The notes beneath the pieces were generated by a model. It searched no databases. It saw only the letters and a program-made list of their open reading frames with translations, and was not told the DNA's origin. From the NCBI GenBank assembly GCA_951799405.1, contig OX637345.1, positions 11,470,001-11,534,000 on the forward strand: a stretch of 64,000 bases of DNA. Direction: 5' to 3'. This DNA is from Agapetus fuscipes. Its lineage: Eukaryota; Arthropoda; Insecta; Trichoptera; Glossosomatidae. Numbering within the stretch: position 1 is the first letter of the stretch; each line of letters opens with the position of its first letter. The position numbers and the translations under genes were made by a program. Shown here piece by piece: positions 1-13,400 of this stretch.

Positions 1-325
1 TTGCCTTGCCCTAATAAAAGTAATACTACTGTGTGAAGGAGTTGAAAGAGTCTCATGCCTGGTGATGAAGCTCTAATCAAAGATTTCGTCTCAGAGCAAG
101 GCTTAAAGATGACAAACATTGCCTGAATAACCAGAACAAGAATATATGAAAAAATCTCAACTATACTAGACATTTTTATATTAAAATTGGGGGAGACGAT
201 GAGGTGCGAAATTCTCCATTTTATCATCACAAAATATAAAAACTATTTAGACATTAAATTTAATATTTTACAGTTTGTCAAATTATATAAAACTAACCTA
301 ACCTTTAAATATGACACCCTTATCT
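1..325. other. No feature recognised
   Basis: AT-rich sequence without a convincing open frame or repeat match inside the window. Confidence 0.4.
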
Positions 326-620
326 AAGGTGGATGTGCATAGATGTGAGAACTAATATAAAAGGCAATGGTGACGGTCGATTCCCTGTATGTCCTATAAA
401 CATAGTTCGTCATCTGCCGCCGTACTTAGTGCCTAAGCAATAGGGAAAACAGCTGATCTTTGTTATTACCTATAAAGTGGACCAATGGGTGCACAGCATT
501 TTTTGACAGCCAATAAGCTTGTTCAAACGCTGCCATGTTGACAACTCTATTGCCTAACAGAGGGACAGCACAATCAACTAAAGTTGTCAGTTTACACACC
601 TTATATTATACATCCACCTT
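326..620. mobile_element. MITE-like element with 11-bp terminal inverted repeats
   Basis: AAGGTGGATGT at 326-336 is matched by ACATCCACCTT at 610-620. The centre has AACAGCTGATC, a core shared with several other short elements here (8344, 30128, 36484, 31290). No target duplication is clear. Confidence 0.55.
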
Positions 621-861
621 GCCCTAACCTAATTAAACCAATTCAGAAATGTTCAAATGTATCCTGAATAAGCCACAAGCTATAAAATTAAGCTGGTAGG
701 TACATATTCACAAAAAAATAATGCCATGCAAAATCCTAGAGTTTTGCATAGTAATCCAACATGGCATTGTAAAATTTGGTGTTAATTTAGTCCATAAACT
801 CCAAATGGTCTAACGAGCCATGGGAAGGTCTATCCTTGAAATAAAATGATGAGATGTCATC

Positions 862-1060
862 CGGCCAAAGAAAGAGTCTATGGCATCATGATGAAGGTTG
901 GTGGACTGAAATGGCAGTTGGCAGGACATGTTTGCAGAAGACAAGATAGAGATGACTGAGAGAAGATTTGGAATATTGGTCTACAAAAGTCTTGATATCC
1001 AGAGAGCAGATGGAGAACATGGTAGAGAGTTGACCAAGATAGGAACGGTTGAAGCAGATT
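862..1060 (+). pseudogene. LINE fragment, C-terminal region
   Basis: Broken frame reads VGGLKWQLAGHVCRRQDRDD, the tail region of RTE/Jockey-type LINE proteins (LKW-x-AGH pattern), with stops inside. Confidence 0.6.
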
Positions 1061-1291
1061 GATTTATTTATTATACGCTATGCATCTAGTCTGTGAGGAC
1101 CGATATTTTTTTTATAACCTTACTTATTTGTGACCTATACATTATTTTGTATACAAACTTCTAAAAATAAACACATACAATTATGTACATACAAAATATA
1201 TAAGCACGCGGCCTTAACTAACATAACACCAAATAATTTCATAAAAACCAGTCAGCTTTATTTTTCAAATACAAAATCCAAAGAAATATAA

Positions 1292-1553
1292 GACCGGTCT
1301 GTAGTCTAGTGGTTAACGCTAAGGAATCTTGATTGTTAGGTAGTGAGTTTGATTCCTGGTGGAGTACAAAAAGTTGATCATTTAACTTTCAAATTTGCTC
1401 TTTGCTAGGTTCAAATATTTATCTGCCTTTACCCAAGGTCCGTCCAGCCTTACAGCAACTGGGTCTTGCTTTTGTAATTGGCGCTTTCCTTATTGAAGAT
1501 TAAGCTCGCAGAGGACTCTTGTGGTGTGATTTACACAAAAACAGCACTCAAGA
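1292..1553 (+). mobile_element. SINE-B (tRNA-derived)
   Basis: tRNA-like head GTCTAGTGGTTAACGC and a B-box GAGTTTGATTCC, then the SINE-B body (CAGCAACTGGGTCTTGCTT) to ACAAAAACAGCACTCA. Near full length. Confidence 0.75.
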
Positions 1554-1563
1554 AACAGATCAT

Positions 1564-1833
1564 TTTTATGATGGAGAGAAGTTTCCCGGGATCTGTTGCC
1601 GAGGTCTATGGGAGCTGGAGATTCCAGATGTTTCGCCCATGTCTATGATGGGCTTCTTTAGCATGAAAGTTCAATGATGATGAAGATGATCTTGATGAAA
1701 ACTGTGATGGAAGTGTGGGTACACTTGGGATTTAAGTAAATATGAAAAATCCCGGATCCCAGAGAAAACAACAAATCACAGGAAACTTCTCTCTAGCATC
1801 ATCAGCTGGCCGTGTAAGCCTAAAACTCTTAAT
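1564..1833 (+). mobile_element. Penelope-like short foldback fragment
   Basis: Contains CCCGGGATCTGTTGCC and ATGGGCTTCTTTAGC as in the copies at 9911 and 24421. Its end (GCATCATCAGCTGGCC and GTGTAAGCCTAAAACTCTT) carries the reverse complement of its start, as in the 24421 copy. Confidence 0.55.
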
Positions 1834-2415
1834 CAGATCATTTAAATATTAATTAAAATCTGTAATCTACGTTTAAATGCTTAAAATTCTACTACGGTGT
1901 ACTCGTATTAAACATTTGTTGTCTAATGTCTAATTGTTAAAACCTGACTTCTTATGAGAAGGTATACCATTCAATATTCCTTTAAATTTAAATTATAAAT
2001 TGTATGATGCATTTTCATCTGAAAAAAAGAGTTGACTGGTTTCCCAAGAACATAAAAAATAACATAGGAGATGAGGCAGAAGAAATATTGAAAAATAATA
2101 ATCAAAAGGACAGATAAAACTTTTTTCCCGCAACATAAAAAATATCAGGATTCTTGAGGGAATAAAATAAAAGTTTATTTTGATGACTTTTTGATGTTAT
2201 GACAAAAATAGCTGTTCCCATTTTAGCTAGGGCATTACAAAATAGCATTCAAAATGTAATGAATTTTTTATTCATGCAAAATGACCCAGTTTTGTCCATT
2301 GATAAAAGAGTCAAGCAACATATTATTTTCCTTAATATTTAGCCATTTGAAAATATGAAAATACTTGCATGTTTACGATATTTAAGCATAAGTGTAACAC
2401 AGATGTAAGTACATA
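1834..2415. other. No feature recognised
   Basis: AT-rich, no open frame or repeat recognised. Confidence 0.4.
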
Positions 2416-2785
2416 TCGACGGTTAAAAGGAAGTAGGGCATAAGCGACGTTTTGGTCAAAAATGAGTTATGAATGCTATCCTACTTAAAATTTACCGCTC
2501 TTTCTAACTCCCATAGCTCTACGTTGATTTTTTCGTTGTTTGAGCCCAAGCAAACAACTGCTTTTTCGAAGTATGGTTTTGGTATAACCGAAAAGATTTT
2601 GCCACATTAATAGGAATGCCAATAAATGCCTTTATTTTTTTAATTCCAGAGCTGTTTAGATTTTAACAATATTATGATAAAAAGTAAAAAAGTTGTGTCC
2701 ATTTTTCTGCACTCTCAAACTTTAAACTGCTCTCCTGAACAATTTAGTTTTTGTCGCTTATGCCCTATATCCTTCTAACCGTTGA
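2416..2785. mobile_element. TA-type MITE, 370 bp, ~34-bp terminal inverted repeats
   Basis: The left end TCGACGGTTAAAAGGAAGT is matched by the right end ending TCCTTCTAACCGTTGA, with GCATAAGCGAC/GTCGCTTATGC inside. TA flanks both ends (2414-2415, 2786-2787), a Tc1/mariner-type target duplication. Confidence 0.7.
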
Positions 2786-3518
2786 TATATTCTACAGATT
2801 TGACGTAATGAAAAAGCTGTTAAATTCGATTCAATCCCTCCATATAATTGATTAAAAGCTACTGTAAACCAAACTGAAATTGATTTTCAGTAGCTCAATG
2901 TATATGACATCAAATACTCTCAATGACTTGACATCAGACACAAAAACAATTAACAAGTGACAAATATTAGACATGAAGTCCTAGGTGTCAGTGGACCATG
3001 GACTGAGGCTGCTCAAGAGAAGAGAAACAAAAAGTTTAGTCTTGTTTTTTAAAGTAAATTGATGAACATAGCACATTCTGTAACTTTTTACTTTGTATAG
3101 ATTGACATGTTTCATCCTAACTTATTATAAGAAAGGATGACAATAAAATATTACTTAACTAAATTGAGAAAGCTGCCGCTTTCTTGAGTATTTTATAAAT
3201 TAGCTAGCTGCCTAAAGTACAAAACCCATGCTCACTCAAAGGCATATGTTACCGTTAGCTACCAAACCTTTAACTTCTCAGAAGTTTTAAAAGATCTTCC
3301 ACAACTGACGTCAATGTCTTTAAAAATATACAAATTTGGTTAAATTGTTTTTTTACACTTTACACTAGATTGTTATAGTCATGACACAAATAATCGCATG
3401 TGACTGTCATGATATCCATGTGATTTATCTAAAGCCTAGGTGTTTAAAACTTAGCTTCGAGACTTTATACTGACAAGAATCCAGAGTTTTTTTTTTTCGG
3501 TTGAAAGTCACATAAGCT
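2786..3518. other. No feature recognised
   Basis: AT-rich sequence, no gene or repeat seen. Confidence 0.4.
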
Positions 3519-3640
3519 AACACTGGAGAGTTGCATTCTGGAATCTGTTGCTATGGTCTGTTGGAGATGAAGCTTCCAAACGTTTTGCTGCCAATATCTG
3601 GCTAATAGGCTTCTTCAGTGTAAAGATGTTAATGAACCTT
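3519..3640 (+). mobile_element. Diverged Penelope-like fragment
   Basis: GGAATCTGTTGCTATGGTC and GGCTTCTTCAGTGTAAAG align with the copies at 1587 and 10020. Confidence 0.45.
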
Positions 3641-3689
3641 TTAGTATATTGAAGTAGTTTCATCGTCATCATGCTGAAGAATCCCATAG

Positions 3690-3945
3690 CAAGTATGTCT
3701 GATTAGAAATGTCTGGAATCGCTTGAGATGGGCTGCTCACATAATCAGAATGGACAACAACAACCCTACAAAACACCTCACACTCTCAGTACCACAGGGA
3801 CGTAGAAGACCAGGAAGGGCCAAAATACGATAGAAGGACAACGCCGACGCATATACGTCTGTAATGCATATGAGAAATTGGAGAACAAGGGCATCAAACC
3901 GACAAGAATGGAAGAAACTTCTGGATTAAGCCAAGGTCCTCCTTT
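3690..3945 (+). pseudogene. LINE C-terminal fragment (RTE-like)
   Basis: Reads NRLRWAAHIIRMDNNNP, then SVPQGRRRPGRAKIR, then NRQEWKKLLD, with internal stops. This is the usual order at the end of RTE-type ORF2. Confidence 0.7.
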
Positions 3946-3967
3946 TAGGATGATTTTGGATGATAAT

Positions 3968-4040
3968 GATGAGAAACGTCTGGAAGCTATAGCTCTGATA
4001 GACCACGGCAACAGATCCCGGTAAGCAACTTTCCAGTGCC
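3968..4040 (-). mobile_element. Penelope-like fragment 64 bp past the gene's stop codon
   Basis: Minus strand reads CCGGGATCTGTTGCCGTGG. It lies downstream of the stop codon and is probably part of the 3'-UTR. Confidence 0.5.
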
Positions 4041-4103
4041 AAACGCCGGCCGCGAAAGTCTTAATACAGGCTAAGTGTGAAACCCATAAGAGTGGGTACA
4101 TTT

Positions 4104-4414
4104 TCAATAGTCTCCTCTCTGTAGTTTGCCCAGCACAGCGTCCGTAGCTTCTTCCAAAGACTCGTACACAGTGACATTCTCTCTCTTGGCCAGGTCGGCG
4201 AGGTAATGCCTGGCCCTGTTGTAGTCGCTCGCAGCCAGCTTGGTGACCCCCGGGATGGTGTCTGGTTGGATGGTCTGCAGACAGAGGATGCAGGCTCGAG
4301 GGCGGAGGCGAACACAGTGGCCTGCCAGGACCATGGAGGCCACACCACGACAGTCTGCCAGAACGGCGAAGAGCAGGACGCGACTGCGGTCAAGCATTGC
4401 CTCGTCGTACATGC
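4104..4414 (-). CDS. Exon 11 (last), residues 732-834 and stop, end of domain 2
   Basis: Acceptor GATATTCCAG|GCAT, stop TGA at 4106-4104. Residues 739-750 read LDRSRVLLFAVL, parallel to SARVLLFVLD of domain 1, followed by GVASMVLAGHCV where domain 1 has its Glu-containing helix; here that position is Leu761. It ends in an Asp/Glu-rich helix. No AATAAA is seen on this strand within several hundred bp past the stop, so the 3' end is not placed. Confidence 0.9.
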
Positions 4415-7400
4415 CTGGAATATCATGAAATATAAATGAAATAGATAAATAGAAGGTTTTAGAAGATTGTGAAGAATGAATGATAAAAGTGGACTATAAT
4501 CTTTTAAAATATAAGACTAAAAAAAGCAAAATGTTTGACCTTGGATTCTAAATTATACTTCTTATTTAGTATTTTGAGATTAGCTAAAGTAAATGTCTGT
4601 TTTTTTTAAAGTAACCCTGAACCCAAAGGTTCAAACCTGGATGGGCTTTAACTTTCTTCATTTCATCACAATCTCTACTCTCTGATTTAAAAATAATCAT
4701 ATATTAACCTTTAAACGGCGCAGGAGACGCACTGTCAGTAATTCTATAAAAGTCAGAAGCACTGAGTCTGTTATCTCCGCCCGAACTCAGAGGATATGGA
4801 CCACACTCTCCGCTCCTTCTAAGCTCTGGCTCTTCATCGTCCTCTTCCCTCTTGAACTTCTTCTCCGGGTGATCACTATCTAAGGAATCCCTGAACTTCT
4901 GCTTGTCACTCTTACTCCCAGGTTCTGTCTCTCTTTTACTCAGCTTGGGAGCTTCTTGACTTTTGCTTGTTTGTCTTTCTATTTTGCGTGGTGGCGCTCT
5001 ATCTTGTCGTATTTCTACTTTGCCTGCTTCTTGACTTTGCGTTTTGATGTCTTGGTTGGTTTCTTCAAACGTGAACTTGGCTCCTCCAGCCGGAGTGTAT
5101 GGAGGGGCAGAGAACATTCTGCTGTAGTCATTTATTGACGGAACAAAGAAACTCCTGTTGTGATGTTGGAGTTTTGGTATCACTATGCTCTCGCGGCTGT
5201 TTGGGCGCATCTGCAAAATGAAATATTATGAAGAAAAAATATGTAGGTAATATTGTAAATTAAAAAGATCAGTAATAATAATAAAAAGTGCAGTTTTGTG
5301 AATTTATTGCAAGGGAACTGTAGAACCAGTACCAGCGCTAGGGTAGGGCGCGGTTGGGCAACCGCCCAGGGCGCTAGGTATAATAGGGCCCTTTTTAGGG
5401 GCGGGGAGAGATATATATCAATATACTTTTCTAAAAATATGGATATTTTTGCGATAAAGGTAATGGAGTATCATTTTGGAAATAGTATGCCACTGTTCAA
5501 CACTGCAAATAATTTGCAGTGTCTCTTTTCGGTTTTTATTTAACTCAAACTGGAGTATCTTGAGTCAATTAAAAGTAATATTTAAGTAAAATATTAGTAA
5601 ACTTGAGAATACCCGGCCTAAGATATCTGGGGGATTATTTATACAATTTTTTTTTTTTTTCTTATTTGAATAGGCAATGTGCCAGTACAGAACTTCAGGA
5701 TGATGAATACCAACCTCGCAGAAGCCTCCCAGATAGACGTCCCTCATGGAGTCACTGCTCCTGACTGATCCCGCCAGCCCCTCCAGGAGACGGGACGACT
5801 GCGGAGTCAGGGCAAGTCCATCAGACTGGAGCTGAGGGAAATATCAACATCATAAAGATGATAGCAATAATTGGTGAAGATAGGATGAACTAACAACTAT
5901 AAACTCTACTGAAGGCGAAAGTCGTATCCTAAAGAGCCGCAAGTTGCCGACCCCTGGCCAATATGATGATAAACAATGTATAATTTAAAAAAAAAAAATC
6001 TAAAACATAGCATATTTTTAAGTTACCTATATATTTTGCTAAGCTATATAATTAAGATTAAGAATTAATAAACAATACTTTTTTTCATATGCCCATTCCT
6101 ACATTATTACCATGGAATAATTGCCATTCCACCTTACTATGAAATCTCTTTTAATTAATAATCACCTTGACTTATAGGCTGGTATGAGGCTGACCACCCA
6201 TAATGTAAAAAATGGTTAACTTTGCCAATGTCACCCCTGCAGGGAAGGACGGCAAGAGTTGCAGGGTGTATGTCCATTTGAGATTTGGTTTTTATGTTGT
6301 AGTTTCACATGAGGCATGTGCAAGCGCGAACTCGTACGTGTCTGGTTGTGAGAATGCATGTAATGTGAATCTCCAATGTAACATATCTTTGCAACTTAGA
6401 TTAGATTAGATAGGTTGGTATGAGGCTGACCCCCTATTCTGTAAAAATTGGTTCGCTTTTGCCAATGCCACCCCGCTTCAGGGAAAGGTGGCAGGAGTTG
6501 CAAGGTTTATGCTCATGGGAAGTTTATTTATTTATTTTATTTGTATGCACACATACAGAATGTGTAGGCACGAACCTACATGTGCCTGTCTGTGGGCATG
6601 CATTTAATATGAGCCTTAAATGTTAACATATCTTTGCGGCTTAGATTATAGATTCACAATAATAAACACTTCAGTCAAGTTGCCGGCTGACAAACGTCAC
6701 AAAAGTGTATCGCAGGTTATAGATGGGCGAAATTATGTCCATGTATCAATATATCGATTTTTTTTTGAAGTATCAAAAACGATATATTTTTGAAGCGATC
6801 TTTTATATGTTGCAAATCGCAGCCTGGGCTGGCAGTCTCATCAGGACGGTAGATAGCCTGTTACCGTCGACGGTACGTTAGAGATACCTATTTGAAAGTT
6901 TGCAATAGCGCCGCTAGGTGTCAATGCGTGCATATGATTGGTCGAATAGTTTAATACCTTTCATCGGTACAATGTTAACGAGCTTTGGTAGACTCAACTG
7001 ACGGTAACGTTCGTGGTAACTACCATATTGATGGTAGCGTATCAAGCAAATTGAACTGCCTGATACGCAAACGATTGGAGTAAACTAGTATCTGCAGTTA
7101 TTTGAAATATTCTTATCTATGTTTTTTTTTTAAATACGAAATTACATTTAAGATTTATACGAGTAATAAATGTATTACCAAAGCAGACACGTATATGTTC
7201 TCGCTTACACATGCTGCATGTGGACCTAGAATATAAAAACCCAAATTTCAGATGAACATAAGCACTGCAACTTTTGCCGACTTTTCCTGAAACAGGGGTG
7301 ACTTTTGCAAAGTGAAACATTTTTTTACAATGTGAGGGTTCAGCCTCATATCAACCTACAAGACAAGGAATAAATTTTAAACTGAATAAAATTCATAAAA

Positions 7401-10400
7401 CACTATTTAAAAAAAACAGTAAAGAAAAATAAAACTTAAAAAAAAAAAAATTTAAAAAATTAAAATGGTAAGGGTAAGGGTTCCTTGACTTATAGGTTGG
7501 TATGCGGCTGACCACCCATGCTGTAAAAATGGTTCACTTTGCCAATGTCACCCCTGTCTCAGGGAAGGACGGCAAGAGTTGCTGGGTGTATGTCCATTTG
7601 AGATGGTTTTTATGTTGTAGGTTCACATGCGGCATGTGCAAGCGCGATCTTGTACGTGTCTGGTAGTGAAAATGCATGTAATGTGAATCTCCATTGTAAC
7701 ATATCTTTGCAACTTAGATTAAATTAGAAAATAGTTAATTTCTTGACGTATAGGTTGGTATGAGGCTGAACCACAATGGTTTCAAAAATGGTTCACTTGG
7801 CAAATGCCACCTCTGTTTCAGAGAAGGTCGGAAAAAATGCAGGGTTTATTTTAACGTGAGGTTTCGTTTATTTTATACGTACACATGCAGCATGTGAAAG
7901 AGCAAACTTACACGTGTCTGCTTGTGAGCGTGCATTAAACATGATCCCCTTGAATATCAATACAACTTTGATCTTTGATTATAGATTTATGATATTTATG
8001 ATAGTTGTGAATAACTTAGGATTTCATTTTTGGATTTATTTAATTTAATTTTAATTTCATTTTGTTTTTTATTTTTTTTTATTAAATTTATTTTGTTTAT
8101 TTTTTATTTATTTTATTTATTTCGTAAATTTTAAACACGAGCAAATACGCGGAAGTTCGTGTTTACTCATGCTACACGTGAACTTTCTAAATAAGCGTCA
8201 TAAACCCTGCAACTTAGGTTATATACTTCGAAGGCTGCTGGCATATCATAGCGGCATATTTGGTCAACAATAATGAATGGTAGACCTAGTAGAGAAGATA
8301 CGTTGACCGTGTCCATACAATAAAGCCATACAAAATGGCGTCAAGGGAACAGCTGATCAATAATTCTACGTATTTCTTACAAAATACCTAAACGTCATTC
8401 AATTGATTTGGCGACCTATCATGACCGGTACCTGACTGCCAAGACTTGCTTTGATAATACTTACCATCGTTACCTGTCGCCATACAAAAAAATATCCAAG
8501 ATGGCCGCAGGTGAACAGCTGATTAATAATTCTACGTATTTCATAAAAAAGTACCTAAACGTCACTCGGTGCATTTGGCGACCTATCATTCCGGTAGCTG
8601 ACGAGTCGAGACTCGCATTGATACCGCTTACCGTCGTTACCTGTCCCCATACAAAAAAAATAAACAAAATGGCCGCAGGTGAACAGCTGATTAGAGATTG
8701 ACAGGTGTTCATACTAATCTGAACGACAATCGGTAGGTAGGATCTACCGTTTGTGTTGAGACTGCCAGCCCTGCCCAGCATGTCCCATCGCATCGACGGT
8801 GTTTTACAGATAAAAAGACAGTTCCTGTCCACAGATTTTTACACAAAAATTTTGAGATGTTACCCGCCAGCGACCGATAATATAAAATCGTATCAAAAAC
8901 GATGTTTTTTTTCAAATGTGATTTTGCCCCCCACACTTTATATGTAGGTGGTTGCGTTTTGAAGCCAACGTTTTTACGTAGCAAATTGCTCCCTCCTCCC
9001 CCCCCCTTCAGATTTATAACTCAAAAAATTTAGAAATTTTGAGGCGTCACCCGCTAGCGCCCGAAATCTATTGAGGAATAAAAACGATATTTTTGCCTCG
9101 ATAAATTTCGATAGTGTCACATTATCGATTCGATATATTTTGTTCATTTGTCCTACCTCAGTTCAAATATCGACTCGATATTTTCTCGAGAAGTCGAAGT
9201 AATAAATCGTTTAGGTCCCTACAAGAAGTAGGGATTCAAAAAATTGGTTATAGACTCATTTGAGTGCTCCCCTCCACGGAAATCTTTAGTAAAAGGCGAA
9301 AGATTTATTCGTATTGAAGGGAAACCAGAGTACTGTGAACGGGGTGCAGTAAGCTAGATATAACTTTAAAGTTACACTCTACGTACGAGTTTAGTGTGAC
9401 GCCAACGACATCTAGCGGCGAAAAAACAAAGCTTTGATTTACTACCAATTTATTATAATCCTGTTATTTGATGTACACTATTTTTTTAATCTTTGGTATT
9501 ACATAAATTGTATACCTTACTGAAACTATAAATATTAGGAATTGTAGATTAACTTATTTTTCTTCTTTTTCCAACTTTATTCTGAGATTCAAAAACTATT
9601 AGAAATAAATTGAAATATTTTTGGATCGCAAAACAAAATGGAGCCTACCAGCAGATACTGTTATTGTAACTTTGTCACCATTCCGCTAGGGGTGGCCCGA
9701 GCTTCGGAATGGTTATTAAATTTGGTGATCTTCAATTTTTCAAAACTTCTTCCCCCCAACCCCCCCACCCCTAGTTTTGATCCTGGATACACCCATGTAT
9801 TGGCCTGAGTTTTTTTGTACACATGGAAATGCTGTGAAGTTTTCTGTTCTCTTTCTTACTAATGACCATTTTCGTAAGTAGGTTGAAACAGATATAATAT
9901 ATCATGTCATATTTGAAAAAACTCTTATTCAATATATTATATTGAATAAGAGTTTTTTCATCAAGAAGTTCTCATCAAGATCATCTTCATAATCATACTT
10001 CACGCTGAAGAAGCCCATCGTAGAAATGGGCGAAACTTCCGGAAGCTCCAGCTCCCACAGACCACGGCAACAGATCCCGGAAAACATCTCTCCAGCATCA
10101 GATATATATTGTCTATTTTCTTTAAAATAATTTCTAGACCACGGATAAAAATTAAAAGTCAATGTTCAAGCCAATACTGGTCACAAAAATGCATTGTAAT
10201 GTTATGCGTGAATACTTGGCTAGACTGGAGTTGTATACAGGTATTTACCTTTGGTATGAAGACGCTGAGCTTTCTCCCAGCTGCCTTGTTGGGGGCCTTG
10301 GGTGTGTCAGTCTCGCTTGTCCCCCCACTGTCCCCTGTACTGTCTAGTTTGCTGTCTTCTTTACTGTCTGCCGCGTTGCTTCTTGAGGAAACTGAGTTCT

Positions 10401-13400
10401 TGTGCCCGTTTAGCACTTCCACATTAGTGTCAGATCTTTCTAGAGATGCCGTACTCAGGTCTACAAAAAAAAAACAACAATCTTTAGTTATAATTGTAAG
10501 TTTTTTCAAAGATTGGTTGTTATGTCAGAGCTTTCAGATATAATCAATAACCATGGTCTATTGGAGAATAACCATGGTCTAATTGAGACAATAACCATGG
10601 TCTATTGAGAGAATAACCATGGTCTAATTAACAGAATAACCATGGTCTATTGAGAGAATAACCATGGTCTAATTGAGACAATAACCATGGTCTATTGAGA
10701 GAATAACCATGGTCTAATTAACAGAATAACCATGGTCTATTGAGAGAATAACCATGGTCTAATTGAGAGAATAACCATGGTCTAATTAACAGAATAACCA
10801 TGGTCTATTGAGAGAATAACCATGGTCTAATTGAGAGAATAACCATGGTCTATTGAGAGAATAACCATGGTCTAATTAACAGAATAACCATGGTCTATTG
10901 GATAATAACCATGGTCTAATTGAGAGAATAACCATGGTCTATTGAGAGAATAACCATGGTCTAATTGACAGAATAACCATGGTCTAATTGAGAGCCGAGA
11001 TTACAGCTATTTTACCCGGCGCTAACAGAAGAATAGTGAGAATTGCTTTCTGGGATCTATTGACGTGATCTATCAAAAGATGTGTGTTCTATCAGATAGA
11101 TCACGGCAACAGATCCAGGAAAGCCATTCTTTAGTGTAACAAATATTATGTTACAAGATGTAAGATATTTCACAATAAATACTGCAAATTTAGTCAAAGA
11201 AGTGAGAGGCTGAGGTTTATTTGAGTTTTGTGTGTTACTTCTGATTTGTTAAAATCTCACTAAGCGGCAAGAAGAATTGGCTGAGAATATTGAAAACAAA
11301 CCAATTAAAGTAAAGGGCAAGAGTGAAGAAATACTTATAATTAATATGGTGAGATAGAAATTTGTACAAAGCCATGCACACTGTAAAAAACAACTATCTG
11401 CCTGTCTGACGGTGGGTCAGTTTTATAAACCATTCTTGGTCTCAAACTGGCACATTTTCCAAAATGGTGAGACCGTGAGGTGATAGTAATACCAAGAAAG
11501 TAAATAAAAGACAAAGATATTCATAAGGAACAAGTCTTTTTTCAACTTCAAAAGGCTATTGTGTTCAAAATGGCTCTCCCTTACCCCAAAACTCAAGATA
11601 TACGCATCCATTGTGTTGTGTTGTTCTGATGTGAAGCATGGAATCTGATTCAGTAACAACAGAAATTTCTCCAGATCTAAGAGATATTATTTCTGATGAG
11701 AACAAAATGCTTCTTCTCATTCCTGGACCTGTAACTGAGGATTACAGATGGCGCATCCGTACCAAAGCGGAGCTGAGCTCTATATTTTATTGAAATCAAG
11801 AAGATTTCAGTTGGCCGGACATGTAGCACGTGTAAAGGACTTCAGAATAATCAGAAATGTCTTGGATGGTGCCCCTTCCGATGGACAACTGGGACGTCCT
11901 TGGGCAGACATTGTTGAGGCTGATACAGAAGTTCTGGGAGTAAGGGGACGATGGAGGGAGCAGCACAAGATGGAGAGTCCTGGAGGATTGTGGTGCGGGA
12001 GGCCCTGAGCCTTCAAAGCATGTAAGCTGGATTGAGTAAGTAATAATCTTTGATGCTGGTAAACAATGAACAGTTACCTTTATTCCAAAGTCTAAAAAAA
12101 ATATAAAAAATAGCAACAAGGATAATAAAAAAGTGATATTTACAAGTTACAAACAATTCTGCTGCGTAAGCTGCAAATATATAGCATAACGTGCCAAATA
12201 AATAGCGTAAATTAAAAAATATACAGTGTAAGCTGTAACATACACAGCGTAAGCTTACACGTGTATAATCTTAGTTGTACCTATTTTGTTAATAACTCCC
12301 AAGATGACGTTGTGCACATGAGACACAACTTGTCGCCAGAGGGGGATGGAGAGATGCCCCCTCCGCGTGTGGGAGGGAGAGGGGACATGCTTTCCTACTG
12401 AAAATTTCATATACCTTATAGTTGTATTCTACTCAAAATATCCCAGTCTTCTAAAAAGAGCATTCTAAAGAAATCCTCCTAGACATTTTTGATAGCGGCA
12501 AAGAAAGGGTTAAAAAATATAGCACCAGACCCTGGAGTCTCAACTTGTTTAGAGACCATATCGGTAGATAGCAAGGGAGAAAACATGGCTGCATGTGAAC
12601 AGCCGATCTTTCAGTCACATATTTTACATACAATTACAATTTGTACGAAGAACATTTGATGGCCCAATTAGCTGTTCACACGGCATGTTTTCTCCCTGCT
12701 ATCGACAGATATGATAGCTAGAAAACTCGAAGCCTTGTAAAGGATTAAGAAGAAGTTAGTTGTTAGTACCAATAATAGTTAGAGTTATGTTTAATTTGGC
12801 GTAATCTGCAAACTTGCAAGAAATTTTACTGAGTAAGGAAACTGTAGAGAGTACAAAATTTTGTATGACGTAGGCATAATGCCTCTATTCTACTTGTATC
12901 CAGCCGCCATTACACCAGGGGTGGCTAGGATCTCCACAGATGTGCCTCCACTTTGTTCTGTCTTTGCACACTTCTTTCATCTCCACGACATTTTGCAACT
13001 GAGCTATTAACAAGGCTTTCTTTCTCTTATCTTTTACTCATTTGCAAATTATATGGTCAATTCATCCTTCCCCAGTCTTCCCCTTCAACGCTTACTTTAG
13101 ACATTCCATTTGTACACTCATTTAGTCAGTCATTCATCATCCATTCTTTTTAGATGTCCCAACAATCTTATTGCTCTCTTTTGTAATTTCCCTCTCATAT
13201 TCTCCTGTTCATCTCACTGCACTCATTCATAGCCCAGTCATTTTGGACCCAATAAAAACCAAATTTGGAATAATGGATGACTTCTTTACATAGCAAAAGT
13301 CCTTCTAAGTCTACAACTCGTGGTAAAAACTGTGAGCCAATATTGTGGGCTCACTTGGTTCTTCGTTGTTAAGAGATTCATTGACCAGCTCGGCCAGGAC

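Larger units (their letters stand above)
6836..8771. mobile_element. 1.9-kb composite element with 15-bp perfect terminal inverted repeats
   Basis: GGGCTGGCAGTCTCA (6836-6850) is matched by TGAGACTGCCAGCCC (8757-8771), with ACGGTAGAT/ATCTACCGT just inside. The ends resemble MITE-1 (GGGCTGGAAGTCTCAT). It holds four SINE-L pieces and a triplicated ~167-bp module. It probably sits inside a larger element (about 6720-9160) with weak ends. Confidence 0.55.

Noticed and set aside
10546..10995. CRISPR array
   Set aside because: Units are contiguous 22-mers without unique spacers, in a eukaryotic intron.
13311..13354. Exon 7 ending at the TAG at 13311
   Set aside because: A good donor at 13354 joins exon 8 in phase, and exons 8-11 then stay open to a proper stop. 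Kept only as a formal alternative.
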